A stretch of 64,000 nucleotides of DNA, taken from positions 1 to 64,000 of the forward strand of contig JAUGWO010000003.1 in the NCBI GenBank assembly GCA_049724395.1, read 5' to 3'. The position numbers and the translations under genes are program-made. Shown here in pieces: positions 10,496 to 20,997 of this stretch. Source of the stretch: Spongospora subterranea f. sp. subterranea. Taxonomy: Eukaryota > Endomyxa: Phytomyxea > Phytomyxea > Plasmodiophorida. Numbering within the stretch: the stretch's first letter is position 1; each line of letters starts with the position of its first letter. Below the pieces are notes generated by a model. That model was given only the letters and a program-made list of their open reading frames with translations, made no database searches and was not told the DNA's origin.

Positions 10496-12690
10496 TGCTT
10501 GGCTTACTAAGATCTTTAGATGCAACTTGTGTCTAAGCAACTAACCAACCTTAGTCGGATGCGTCAGGCAAAAAGAGATTTCTTTATGATTTTTGGGATG
10601 AGCTGACATGACAACGCCTGTTTGAGACAATCAGAAGCAATCTTGTGCTCACAAGTCCACCGCGTATCGGATAAAATTGCTTTCCGTACTTGTGCTTTTT
10701 GAAAACTGCCAACGGTTCTTTGGAATAACAACAATATCGCTTGAAGTGGTCTGATCAGTCCGGTGAATTTCGGGATACTGTTTCTCATCCAATTGAGAGA
10801 CGCAGGGAAATTGTTGCAGATCAGCTGCCTTGGTTGGAATTGACATATTACGGAGAGGGTTAGTAAGCTGAGGATGAATTACCTATTTTTCGCTCCAGTC
10901 CAAACTACATCTCAGACATTTGCGGATCAAACTTCATCGATTTGGCGAGATACAGTGCGTTCGAGATTTGCTAAATGGGAGCTAATCTCATCTACTCAGA
11001 GGAGCACTATTGTATACATGAGGTCACCAAGTGCTTCATGCATTCCCGCTTGGAACACGAAGACAGAGTCCATGACGCCCTGAATAATTCGCCTAGGAGT
11101 GATTGCTACCTCATCAGTCATACTGGAACAGAATTCATACGAATCTGGATGAAATGGGAATTGCCAATATCCTTTGAATGCATCTAATTTGAATCAACGT
11201 CCTCAAATGCATTGAAATGACGTCGATATGTGGCATGGGCCATATCGAAGGTTCTGTTTTACAGTTTCTCCCCTTGGTATCGACGCAGGAGGATAACGAC
11301 GATTCTTGCATCGTACTGGCTTATCAGCATAGGATTACCTTATTTCAGTTCTTTAACTCACTAAATATCTTCAGCCCGATACATTGTTTTCTGAAGAGCT
11401 GGGATATCTGCTTTGTCTAGTCCTTGATCGACTGCTCTTTGTATAATTCTTCCATGTTTTTTCTAATTTCGTTTTTTTTCGTCGGCTCCGAAAGCAATTG
11501 CATAATCAGCGGATCATCTTGGACTGCGAAACGATGAAGTTGGAGTTTAGACGTCTCAGTTGTTGTGGTGTTGGATGCCTCCTCAGCATCAATTCGATTA
11601 TTTGGCGCTTTGTTGAGTTGGTTGCTTAAAATCGTTCCCGGATCCATTCCAAACTTGGACAAGTTCAGGCGTCCTTTAAAAACGGATTTCCATGTCCTCG
11701 TCAGTGACATAGCATTCAATGTTTTGGAAATCTACCATTCCTGCCCACAATAAAACAGTAAGATCGAGATCAGCGGTTTTAGACGTCGTCGTTGAATGAC
11801 CTATGGTGGCCAGTTTACAAGTTTGAGGAGGATCAAACACTTCGTGTCATCACAGGCGATAACGCAGATATCGACGACAACATTATGACTGGCAACGTCG
11901 TCTTTGATGCACCATTGTCGTGTCCAAACGGGAATGAGATCTTGTTTTGAAATGTGACTTGATCTTTCCCCATCAAATTTTTCTCTAGTTTGCTAGTGCT
12001 TTGAACTGGGGTTCTGCGGTTTCAGGTTTAGGGTATCCTCTAAGCAGCTTTTGCGTTGGGACGTCGCTACGTCCCAAACTTGCACCAACGTGCTCCCAAT
12101 CATACCAAACAACCAGTTGTCGTGGGTGGAGGCGACAATTTTTTTTTCCAGAACTGATTTCGGTAGAGGACGTCCTCCTTTGGTATGCCGTCCAGCGAAA
12201 GGGGTAGCGGGTTTTTGACACTGTTTTCCAGATGTACCAGCACTTGATTGGCATGGAATCTGAGGCTTATTAGTCTATCCTGTAGTTGTGGGAAAATTAA
12301 TATACGACTTGTGTTCCCATTTGGATCGAATTTGTAGAATGCTGCTTCATCTGTTCCAGCAGTTTGTGATTCAGAAGCAAACTCGGAAGCGTGTCCGACC
12401 ATTATTTTCAAACTATTCCGTCGAATGCCATTGATGAGATAGTCAATTGTTTTATTCCTTTATCGTCTGCGATCGAATCGGCGATCCCAAGGTCTTCCAA
12501 AAGTCCATCCATCTTGAAAAAAAGAGCAATTATGCGATCTTGAGCATCTTTTAGTCGCATGTCCATTACGACGTTCGTCGATCAATATCAACGCCTCCAG
12601 ACACGGATGTGTTTTCAGAATTGCTTCAAATGAGTCGTGATCAAGAATTACAGTCATCAAGGTCGGTTGGCGACGTAACTCCTCAACTGT
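10496..12690 (-). other. gene-poor stretch with unrecognised minus-strand open frames
   Basis: Several minus-strand frames here look protein-like but match no family I know: 11417-11719 (100 residues, polar, ending in a lysine/glutamate-rich helix), 12100-12411 (103 residues) and 12460-12693 (77 residues starting MTVEELRRQPTLM). An overlapping frame at 12440-12560 reads KMDGLLEDLGIADSIADDKG. Frame changes between these pieces could be small introns like those elsewhere in the window, so one multi-exon minus-strand gene of about 1.2 kb is possible. The helical start loosely recalls ESCRT-I Vps37-type proteins, but I would not assign it. 10.5-11.4 kb shows nothing convincing. Confidence 0.3.
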
Positions 12691-12949
12691 CATGATGTTA
12701 CGGTGCAGGTCAATGCGAATAGGTTCAGTGGTAACACCTCAATACGGTGCAGGTTCAGTCATGAGCGATATATATATCCTGTCTTCCACGTATCACAGTC
12801 ATCTATGTCAGCTCGGAAACGTAACTCCACTGTTACCCAGTACGAGTCAAACGCGAATGGGTTCAGTCCTCAGCGCTGCCACATTCGCCATTGGCAAGTT
12901 CATTATATTCACACCAGATTCAAAATCCATACCCCGCCACTGCACCGCC

Positions 12950-14935
12950 ATGGGCAATCCTCTGAAGAGCCAAATTGTCACCGACCTTCTTGACAAGAAT
13001 GACCAAATCCGCGACATGATCGGACCGACTGAATCAAGTGAGCTCCAGAACCTGTTGCCCTCGATCGTTGTGGTTGGCGCGCAATCCCATGGCAAGAGTA
13101 GCGTCTTGGAAGCGGCGTCTCATGTGAAGCTGCCGGCCGGCACCGGCATGGTGACCAAACGACCACTGATCATGCAATTACGAAGCGCCTTTCGCCAATC
13201 CACCAAATTTCAAGCGAGAACATCGGAGCAACAAAAAAACCTCGATGTGGACAGCATTTGCCAAGCCATTGTCGACGAAACTCGACGCAGCGATAAAGAG
13301 CAACAGGATGAAGGAAATCACACTGGAGTGGTGGATCTGCCAATGACCCTGAGAATTGAATCTGACAGCTGCCCCAACGTCACCATGATCGACCTTCCCG
13401 GAATCAAATACGACAGTCAAGATGCAGGAGCACGTATCAAGTCCATGATCCGAACATATATCGACGCCAGCTCGGCGATTATCCTGGTCGTACACAATGC
13501 AACGGTGGATACCGACACCAACGAGGGCTTCAAAATGGCAAAGGACGTTGATCCCGCAGGTGCCCGAACCTTATGTGTTCTGACACATGTGGACATGATC
13601 CAGGACACGGAAATGATGAAGGCAAATGTGCTCTCGAAATTAGACGATCCGGAAACCACCTACATTGCGGTTCGAAACCCGTCCCCAAGCGAACACGATA
13701 CGATAACATTCAAGCAATCACGCCATAAAGAACGAGAATATTTCGCCACGAACGGCTTGATCAATCCGGTCAAGTACAAAGACCAGCTGGGGACTGATGC
13801 ATTACTACGAAAGGTTGAAGTCCTCTACTGTAAAGCGGTGCGGGATTCGCAAAAGCCTCTTCGACAGAAAGTGTTCGAAGTCCGATATAATATTGAGAAC
13901 GAGCTCGTACAATGTCCAAATATCATATCTCCTCAGCTTGAGTTCTCTCAGCTTTGGTTCCATGCATCCATGATCATGGATGAGGTTGTCAAGAACCCAA
14001 AAGAGCATCTGACATTCAAAGGGGAGATCCACAGATGCTGTGAGACCCTTGCCAATGATCTTCATCGTGTTCCGGAATCGTACCTGGATCCCAATCAAAC
14101 CGGCAGATCTTCCATGGTAAAACTGGTGGAATGCCTGAGATTTACCGACGGCATCATGTTGCCAAATTACACCCCATATGGTCCCATTGAGCAATTTATT
14201 CGGGAGAATGTCCAGCGATACGCCTCAGAAGCAATCGATTGTCTGCGCGGAAAGTTGTCAGAGCAGCTGAAGCTGATCGCCACAGAAGTCATGATCCGAG
14301 TTCGAGATAAAAAACCCAACTCGGAATACCAGTCCTGTTTTGAACTCATTGACGAAGAGATGATGGGAGTATTGGCCAAGATCAATGCCAAGTTCAATGT
14401 TCGCCTGAGCGAGATTTTGAAGGACGAGACCAGCTGCATTTGGACATCTAATACGCCTGTCTACGTCGACATTTTGAACAAGGGCTCTATCTGCACCGAC
14501 GAACAGTTTCTGGAAGTTTTCGGTGAAAACGAACAAGTCATGAAGATGTTGACATCGAACGACGCGTTGAGGGAGCAGGTGAAAAACTACTTTTGCACTT
14601 TTACATCGTACTGGAAAGTTTTTGCCAATAGTTTCATTGACGGAATAGGAAAATGTGCTATTCGTACCCTGAACGAGTTGAACCGCGCCATGACCAACCA
14701 CGAGGGCGAAGTCAATTACGATCACGTGGAACGCCAGCTTGAAACCGTGATGGCCCTGGGAAAACGACGCGATGCTCTCCGCGCGAAGCTGACACGATTG
14801 GAAGAGGCACAGAAGCTCCTGGATGGGAAGGTCACTCCAATTCCTCAGAGTATTATTGACAAGCGGGATCACGAACGCGATCATGGGACAACAAAAATGA
14901 AGTCAAATGACGACATTGACCGTGTTGAGAATTGA
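12950..14935 (+). CDS. dynamin-superfamily (Mx-like) large GTPase
   Basis: This is a large GTPase of the dynamin superfamily; relatives self-assemble on membranes or filaments and hydrolyse GTP to remodel them. From the ATG at 12950 (context CACCGCCATGG) the protein has 661 residues, the usual Mx size. The open frame extends upstream to 12692 but without conserved sequence. GTPase motifs: G1 GAQSHGKSS at about residue 43, the threonine-containing MVTKRP segment at about 65-70, G3 DLPGI at about 148, and G4 THVD at about 212, where family members usually have TKxD. The middle/stalk region follows, and a GTPase effector domain lies near the C-terminus (VERQLETVMALGKRRDALR, about residue 590). 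There is no pleckstrin or proline-rich domain, so Mx-like or a lineage-specific dynamin-related protein fits better than classical dynamin. No introns. An AATAAA lies 60 bases downstream. Confidence 0.9.
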   Translation: MGNPLKSQIVTDLLDKNDQIRDMIGPTESSELQNLLPSIVVVGAQSHGKSSVLEAASHVKLPAGTGMVTKRPLIMQLRSAFRQSTKFQARTSEQQKNLDVDSICQAIVDETRRSDKEQQDEGNHTGVVDLPMTLRIESDSCPNVTMIDLPGIKYDSQDAGARIKSMIRTYIDASSAIILVVHNATVDTDTNEGFKMAKDVDPAGARTLCVLTHVDMIQDTEMMKANVLSKLDDPETTYIAVRNPSPSEHDTITFKQSRHKEREYFATNGLINPVKYKDQLGTDALLRKVEVLYCKAVRDSQKPLRQKVFEVRYNIENELVQCPNIISPQLEFSQLWFHASMIMDEVVKNPKEHLTFKGEIHRCCETLANDLHRVPESYLDPNQTGRSSMVKLVECLRFTDGIMLPNYTPYGPIEQFIRENVQRYASEAIDCLRGKLSEQLKLIATEVMIRVRDKKPNSEYQSCFELIDEEMMGVLAKINAKFNVRLSEILKDETSCIWTSNTPVYVDILNKGSICTDEQFLEVFGENEQVMKMLTSNDALREQVKNYFCTFTSYWKVFANSFIDGIGKCAIRTLNELNRAMTNHEGEVNYDHVERQLETVMALGKRRDALRAKLTRLEEAQKLLDGKVTPIPQSIIDKRDHERDHGTTKMKSNDDIDRVEN

Positions 14936-14997
14936 TTATCTTCTATCAGAATTCGTCAATTACCTATCAGAATTCGTTAATTCGGTAGTTGGAATCA

Positions 14998-15003
14998 AAT
15001 AAA
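14998..15003 (+). terminator. polyadenylation signal of the dynamin-like gene
   Basis: A canonical AATAAA lies about 60 bases after the stop codon of the GTPase gene, in AT-rich sequence. This is the expected place for the 3' end signal. Confidence 0.5.
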
Positions 15004-15191
15004 GTATTCAATACGTGGTTTCGACAAACAATAGAACTCGTTCACAAAATTTGGTTTGCACGCACCCAAAACAAATAGCTGATCTTTGCGTGTTGTTTCC
15101 ATATTCACTGCATATTATTCTGGTCTACAGAACTGGCCATAGATAAGAAATACAAAAACAGACCGACCCACATAATCACAGACTCGTTATC

Positions 15192-15714
15192 GTGGGTAAG
15201 TCGATTACTCCTACATTCCAAGTCATGTCCACCACACAATCGACACATCTGGCAATGACAACCCAAGGACGAGGCAATGAAATTGATAAAAATGCGGCGA
15301 ATATTGGGACCAAATTAGAGCATGGAACATTTCTGTCATCCTTCAAACTTCAACTTAGGAAATACGAAAGAGGTCAATTACCTGAGAGCGAACGTCAAGC
15401 GCAGCTCTGCAAACTACCTCGTGAATCCACGCCACACATGTTAATTAACAAAACGTAGCAAATGCAGACAACACCTCAGCAACATTGGAATGGAAGACAC
15501 GAACAAGTGCAGACACAGCGACAAACATCCCGAAACAATCGAACATCAGGTATTACAATGCGAAGTATTTAAAAGCTGACTCAAGGGATGCAGACGACCC
15601 TACAAGACGCTCCCGGAAACTACGGTCAACACAGCAATTTGGAGCCAGGAAAAGGCCATGACAAAAATCTTGCAAAAGCTGAAAAAGCAGACTGCTCTAT
15701 CTCGATACGATTAG
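15192..15714 (+). mobile_element. LINE 3' fragment, same family as at 5.1-5.8 kb
   Basis: The plus strand carries a degraded copy of the LINE C-terminus seen at 5345-5677. It has GRGNEIDKNAANIG (RNase H end), LQLRKYERGQLPESERQ, and then, after frame changes, CRQHLSNIGMEDTNKCRH and PETIEHQVLQCEVFK, which align with CRHCNTEEETIEHQVLKCKALK of the other copy. Several frame breaks mark it as a pseudogene. It ends near 15714, where the interspersed block shared with 8.4-8.8 kb begins. It is a 5'-truncated insertion. Confidence 0.75.
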
Positions 15715-15850
15715 GGTTTAATGGGTCTGACCACATGTTCATAATGAATGTGGGAGAGTGAGCTGAATGGCAGTGAACTCGATAACTCTGGAGGATGGGG
15801 AATTCAGGTGCTGCGGCACATGATGGACCCTCTCCGAAGGTTTCCTCGAT
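15715..15850 (+). repeat. second copy of the interspersed block found at 8.36-8.79 kb
   Basis: This section follows the LINE fragment directly and matches the minus strand of 8580-8650. Shared stretches are GGTCTGACCAC, TAATGAATGTGGGAGAG and AACTCTGGA, with about one difference every six to ten bases between them. The match weakens after about 15790. It could be the 3' untranslated tail of the LINE or a separate short element inserted next to it. Confidence 0.6.
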
Positions 15851-17534
15851 CACTATACGCGCCAACGGGTATTGATACACCCCAACCCGTCTGCTGTTAG
15901 GTTAGGATGCTGCCGAGATGGGGCAGCCATCTGCATCGCAATAGGATCAATAATAATCTCAGACCGGTACTGCGAATTCGCCTTCTAAAAATGACTGCGC
16001 GAGAAATCGCCAACAGCCCGCCAACTAAGATTGCTCCATGACCAGAAGCGCGCCAAAACCTCAAGTTTACCACACTCTTGTATAGTGAAGATACTGTTTG
16101 ATGAACTGGAGATGACAGACGAAGAGCGCTTAAGATGATTACGACGTTATAACAGACGAAAAGATGGCAACTCTATTTATTTCATACGAAAACCGCGATG
16201 CGGCGCCTGTGGCTGTTTAGACAGATTCAGTAACTGTATCAATTAGACATTAGTAATTCGTTTATTGTCGCCGTCAGTTTCGTGCTAAATAGCTTTGGTA
16301 AATCCTGGATCATTGTTTCAGCAATTTGGTCCCGAGAAGCTCGCGCCACAGCACTGGGTTGTGCCGAACACGGTGACACGGTCAAAATAAGGGGCTGAAT
16401 TTGAAATTTCAGATATCTCACAAGGAGTTACGGCATCTGCTTCCTGAAGCTGTATCTAACTTGAAGCCAAAGCCACCAATGCTTTGACGACCGCTTATAA
16501 ATGCCTCGAATGAAAATTGAATTCTGTTCAGAAGACTAACGACAAAATTTACCTGATTTAGTCTTTCTTGGACGTTGAAATCTTTCCTGCATTTGCCAAC
16601 TGGTTGTCCTTTTGACCCGCAAAACACAAGAACAGGATTACCTGCTCTTCGGAGGATATATTACGAGTGGGTTGGCCCAGATTCAACCAGTTTGTCCACC
16701 AATGACCGAAAAACGACACGATCCACACGAATAACATGTTTCCTTCTGTGAGGAATGGCCGTTTCAGAAGTTCCTCAACTTCAGTCTGCTCCTTTTAGAA
16801 TGGAGCTATGACTGGGCTGCTTGATAAGATACCTCCAGCACTACCAGATGAGAAGTTTCTGAAATCGAAATTATGATTAAAAATATGGCGAATTGCATTC
16901 TAACGTTTTCGCCGGGCGATTAGTTGCCGTATTGCCACTTGTTGTGTCATCGACACATTTGCGAAATACGAAACTTCCCGCCAAGATGCCTGGCGTCAGT
17001 CGTCACGTTATGTCGTCCAGACAAGGTTCCGTGGACAAATCGTTGTTTTCGATCTTGAATGCACTTCTAGCGAACGCAGATACGCCAACTGCACCGACTG
17101 CAATGACCGTCACTATCGCGCAAGCCGAGCGAGAGCTGCGCCATAGCCATTCAGGTCATTCGCTTGGCACAACGTCTTGATAAGGGTCTCGCCAGAACTG
17201 CTGTTAGAAGGCCTGCAGCAACAGTAATCACCCTCAGAGCAGCAGCAGCCTGCCGAGGCCCAAGACGATGATGGGTAAACGACTTCCGAATGGCACGATT
17301 TTGTATGGCTAGTATGGCCATTATTTTGTGATTGTACTGTAATTGTCGTGATGGCCGCCCTGGCCGGGGAACAGCCGATTAGCCCAGTCATGTTGTCGTG
17401 CACTGTGGCCATATGTAGTTTTTCATTTACCGTCAAATCTGTCGATCCGATTTCCTCTTGTCTTTATCCTCCTTCGTCTCCTTCTCCCATCTTACTCTCT
17501 TCTTCTTCTTTTCCGCCCTCGGCATTAGGTCGTG
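15851..17534. other. stretch without a well-supported gene
   Basis: Only weak open frames are present. On the minus strand, 16239-16421 (SRDQIAETMIQDLPKLF) and 16418-16627 could be exons of an unrecognised gene, since a GTAAAT...AG pair separates compatible frames near 16500-16550. On the plus strand, 16893-17180 reads 95 residues of mixed composition with no family resemblance. 17440-17520 is a pyrimidine-rich (CT) tract. I see no RNA gene or recognisable transposon here. Confidence 0.3.
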
Positions 17535-17559
17535 TTCAGGACGTAAACGGCGTACAGTA

Positions 17560-17706
17560 CATCGATAGATCTCATCGAAGCTGACAAGTCTCCCTTTTTT
17601 GGTTTTTTTAAAAGAGGGGCAATTTTTAGAATTGATGTCTTGTCACCATTTTGGATTATTTTGCCAAAAAACGTAGACTTGTCGGCTTCGATGAGCTCTA
17701 TCGATG
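17560..17706. repeat. second foldback (MITE-like) structure
   Basis: The block at 17560-17591 (CATCGATAGATCTCATCGAA then GCTGACAAGTCT) is repeated in inverted orientation at 17675-17706 with two differences. The pairing extends inward through a T6GG/CCA6 stretch to 17602 and 17664, giving arms of about 43 bases around a 61-base spacer. It is unrelated in sequence to the foldback at 4.7 kb. It could be a small non-autonomous DNA transposon; no target-site duplication was confirmed. Confidence 0.55.
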
Positions 17707-17809
17707 TCCGCCGTTCAAATCCTGCATCGAGCATCGCCTACATGGCTCCGGTCGTCAGCGCATATCATGACATGACTCGAAACGGCGAAAACAGACATCA
17801 GCAGTTTCT

Positions 17810-18420
17810 GTGGAAGATTGCCACCCAGAATGTGAACATCGCAGGGGTGAGGACGTCGCCTTGGGAATCACCGACTTGTCCAGGCGGGAACATCACTCGT
17901 GTTCCCACCTTCTTGGTGCTGTGGTAATGGGTGGTCAACTCGCCGACCGTATAGACCGTGTCTTTCGCTTGAAGACGCGTTTGATGTTCCGACAAGACCT
18001 CTCCCATAGCATTTCGCGGACGAACAGCTCGTAAATGGTGTTCGTGTGACATTTCGCTGATATGGCCTCTCCAATATTCGTCATCCAAACACAATCCTCG
18101 CCTTGGTTCGAGATAAGACTGCAGGAACGCCTGGCCCCATATGGTCGGCGACGATTGGTGATCCCAAAATGCTCTCGGGGAACATGAGAGAAGCCAACTC
18201 AGACGTGACGTCAGATACTGACCCGGCGCATCACTGCAATATCTGACGAAGATTGACAGGCTGTGTGCCCACGAGAACAACTTGATCGAACATCATGTGC
18301 TCCAGACGGGGTTTGCCGTTTTGCCAGGTGAGAGCGACACGGTCTACGTGGTCGACGAGTTGACGACCCATTATCAAAGCACCAAGAAGCAGCCATACCT
18401 GCGCGCGCTCTGATTTGGCG
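17810..18420. repeat. inverted duplication of a protein-like segment
   Basis: On the minus strand (about 17880-18000) the sequence reads KDTVYTVGELTTHYHSTKK. On the plus strand (about 18290-18412) it reads SDTVYVVDELTTHYQSTKK, ending at a stop six residues later. At DNA level they share GACACGGTCTA, GAGTTGAC and ACCCATTA in the same order. They are thus two diverged copies of the same coding segment in opposite orientation, about 300 bases apart. The family is unknown to me. Conservation mainly at third-position-tolerant sites suggests the segment was once selected as protein. Confidence 0.5.
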
Positions 18421-18869
18421 GAAATTCATTGCTCGAGGACGCCCAAGACATACAATGGTATAAATGGTTGCGAAAGTCGTGTTATTTTTTCGATGGGAAC
18501 AAATGTGACGTTTGACCTGCATAGTCCAAGACAACGTTCTCAGCTCTTGTTAATGATTTTCCACAGATAATGTGTACCACTTCCAGATTTTTCGTCTAGG
18601 TTGGAAAATCCCCGACCTGCTCGCTTTCCTGGCGTATCAATGCCAGTTCCGACTGGATACCGGCGCGAACGTGGCCGTACCCCAAACGCAAGGCAGACCT
18701 ATAATGGTATTGGCCGGGAAACATCAATTAGGACATGATCAAAAAGCAGTGACAATTGAGTTTTTGTCCAAACGGTATTACCTGACACTGTATTGTTTTC
18801 AGGAGAATGGCCGATGGGATTGTAAGACGGCGTGATTGATTTCCAATATCAGATTACGGATCTGCAAAG

Positions 18870-19305
18870 GTACTCTTGTGTTTTCTCGAGGAAGATGTTA
18901 AAGTCCTCGATCCGGGGTCGCTTCAGAATTCGACACATTCTAGTACCTATATTGGTCAGGTGAATGTGGGATTTGTTGATAACGCAACGGGAAAAGGTGC
19001 AAAACCTAAATTGGCTGAAGCCATTACGTTGAGAAATGTGGGCATTACCTGAAACCCTGGTCGTATTTGCGCAACGGTGCCGTGGTTTTTTCAGAGTCAC
19101 GAGCTTCACGTGCTCATTTGATCACGGTGTAGATGGATATACATACTTGACGGATTTGCGACTGGTTGACCCTGTAAATGGCGTTACCCAGTTAGGACTC
19201 CACTACAGTACAGTACAACAGTGGAGTGCGGTCATGCTGACAATCCATGGCGTCACACACCGCACGGCAAATATGGACGACTTGACACATGTTCCATTTA
19301 CCAAT
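18870..19305 (+). CDS. unrecognised protein segment, probably part of a multi-exon gene
   Basis: Two adjacent plus-strand frames look coding. At about 18855-19050: DYGSAKVLLCFLEEDVKVLD and GQVNVGFVDNATGKGAKPK with LAEAITLRNVGIT. At 19036-19308: a frame beginning MWALPETLVVFAQRCRGFF and ending at a stop at 19308. The change of frame near 19050 suggests an intron or decay. I recognise no domain. A further protein-like piece lies at 19570-19740 (KFCQLHKFDQCESRVTYIKD) behind a plausible acceptor (GATTCCAG). These may be exons of one gene or relics; the tandem degenerate repeats start right after them. Confidence 0.3.
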
Positions 19306-19779
19306 TGATTCGGGTTTATCAGATCAATAATCATTGATGAATCTCTGGACTATATTGATTATCGCCGTCATATCGTTATGTGCTCTGTCGCCGTCAGTAC
19401 AGGTAATGGTCTTTTGTGCCAGTAATGGTTCAGCTACCTCACTCTTTTCAACGCTCGCAGTGTCGCAATGTGGTCACCAGGGCGAATGCTGCTGTAAGTT
19501 GCACCAATGAGGATTCGGGGGCAGCTCTCCACAGCATTCAGGATTTGTCTAATGAATTGTTGATTCCAGGGCGCGATCGCTGTCATCTCCAAGTTTTGTC
19601 AACTGCATAAATTTGATCAATGTGAGAGTCGGGTGACATATATAAAGGATCATATGATTCGTGCGATTGAGGAGACATTTGATATCAGTGCCGAATTGCA
19701 GGTCAACTCAGTCAATGTTCTCCAGATGTTCTGGTCATTTGACCATCTCCATTAGGATCTGAAACCGATCGAAGGATCT

Positions 19780-20890
19780 GTCTCCCTGATCAAGGTTGGA
19801 CTAACTAAGGACGAGATTTCGGTTAGGCTGTTTTTTCGCCCTCAGTCTGTTCATCTGACAACCGTGAACTGAAAGGTGATCAGTGGGAGTCAGAAAATTC
19901 GGATTAGGGTCCAACAGGTACGTTATCGTCGACCTCTGTGTTGATTGGTGATGTTCATCGTCACGATCATATTCAGTTGGCAACCGCATATCTACAATAT
20001 CAGGATAAGCAGTCTGAATATCTGAAGACATCGGAGGTCAGTTCAGCCAATGGATTATAGACAATGTGGTGTGAACATGTCCTTCAGGACAGGAAACCGA
20101 TTGTGAAGACTGTTTCTCTGATCAAGGTTGGAATTGTCATTGCTAAACGTTTGATTCATCTGACAGCCCTGAACTGGAAACAGTTTGCTGCGACTATATC
20201 TCGGAGATTGTTGCAAATGGTATATTTCGCTAAAACGTGTCTTGGGGTGTTGAGTTTAGTCTTTTGAGACATTCTCTATTAGGATCTGGCACCGGGCGCT
20301 GCTCTGTGTTTATTCCAGACCATGGTTAGACTGTTTATTTCTATGATTTCCATTCATCTGACAACTGTGAACTGAAAAAAAAAGATTCTCAAGATTCAAT
20401 TTCAGAAAAGTTTGTCAAACGTAAATACTGCAACACCTAATTGGGTTTGGCCATGTTCACGATCACAATAATAATCAGGTGGCAAACTGCATTGAGTCAT
20501 TGTTATGGGAACATTCTAAGCATCGGAAGGTATTGAAGGTCAGTTCAATAATCACATTAGAGAATGGAGTCTAGTGATCAGACCCTGTAAAATAGGATTC
20601 ACCGTTGAATGAAGACTATTACTCCCAGATTGAGGTTGGGCGATCATCCCCCGTGAATTCTATTCATCTGACAACTGTGAACTGAAAGGAGATCAGTGAG
20701 AACAGTCAAATAGTATATTACATCAGAGACTTCTGATTGAGTTTGATCATGTTCATTTTCACTGTGATATTCAATGGCCATTTTTTTACGTCATAAATAT
20801 GTTCGGATACACCATCTGAGTTCCTGAAGATATCGCTGGTCATTCAGTCCGCCAATCGATTCGAGTATTCTAAATCATGTTCTGTAAATG
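19780..20890 (+). repeat. degenerate tandem repeats of a 200-310-base unit, family shared with 50-53 kb
   Basis: Three conserved blocks recur in fixed order. Block A, around TTCATCTGACAACTGTGAAC (reading IHLTTVN-stop in one frame), is at 19851, 20157, 20355 and 20664. Block B, around TGTTCATCATCACTATGATA and TTCAG, is at about 19942, 20448 and 20730. Block C, around TCTGAAGACATCGGAGGTCA, is at about 20015, 20515 and 20838. The same blocks occur at 52531 (A), 50538 and 52965 (B), and 53045 (C). The copies differ heavily, so the duplication is old. They look like decayed copies of part of a gene or gene family and not like a simple satellite. Confidence 0.6.
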
Positions 20891-20997
20891 GTTAGACGGT
20901 GCCATCAAATTCCTGCAATTGCCAGCCCAACAGAACTAACGAAACCACCAGTTTCGTCTCGTAGAAAGTCAGTACAATCACGCGTTCATTCTGTCAA

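Noticed and set aside
12460-12693. Vps37-like ESCRT subunit
   Set aside because: The resemblance rests on a short helical pattern only; splice phases needed to extend it do not fit.
12692-12949. N-terminal extension of the dynamin-like protein
   Set aside because: The frame is open but unconserved and low in coding character; the ATG at 12950 has a strong context and gives the family length.
14258-14884. Minus-strand 208-codon frame
   Set aside because: Antisense shadow of the dynamin-like GTPase; no domain.
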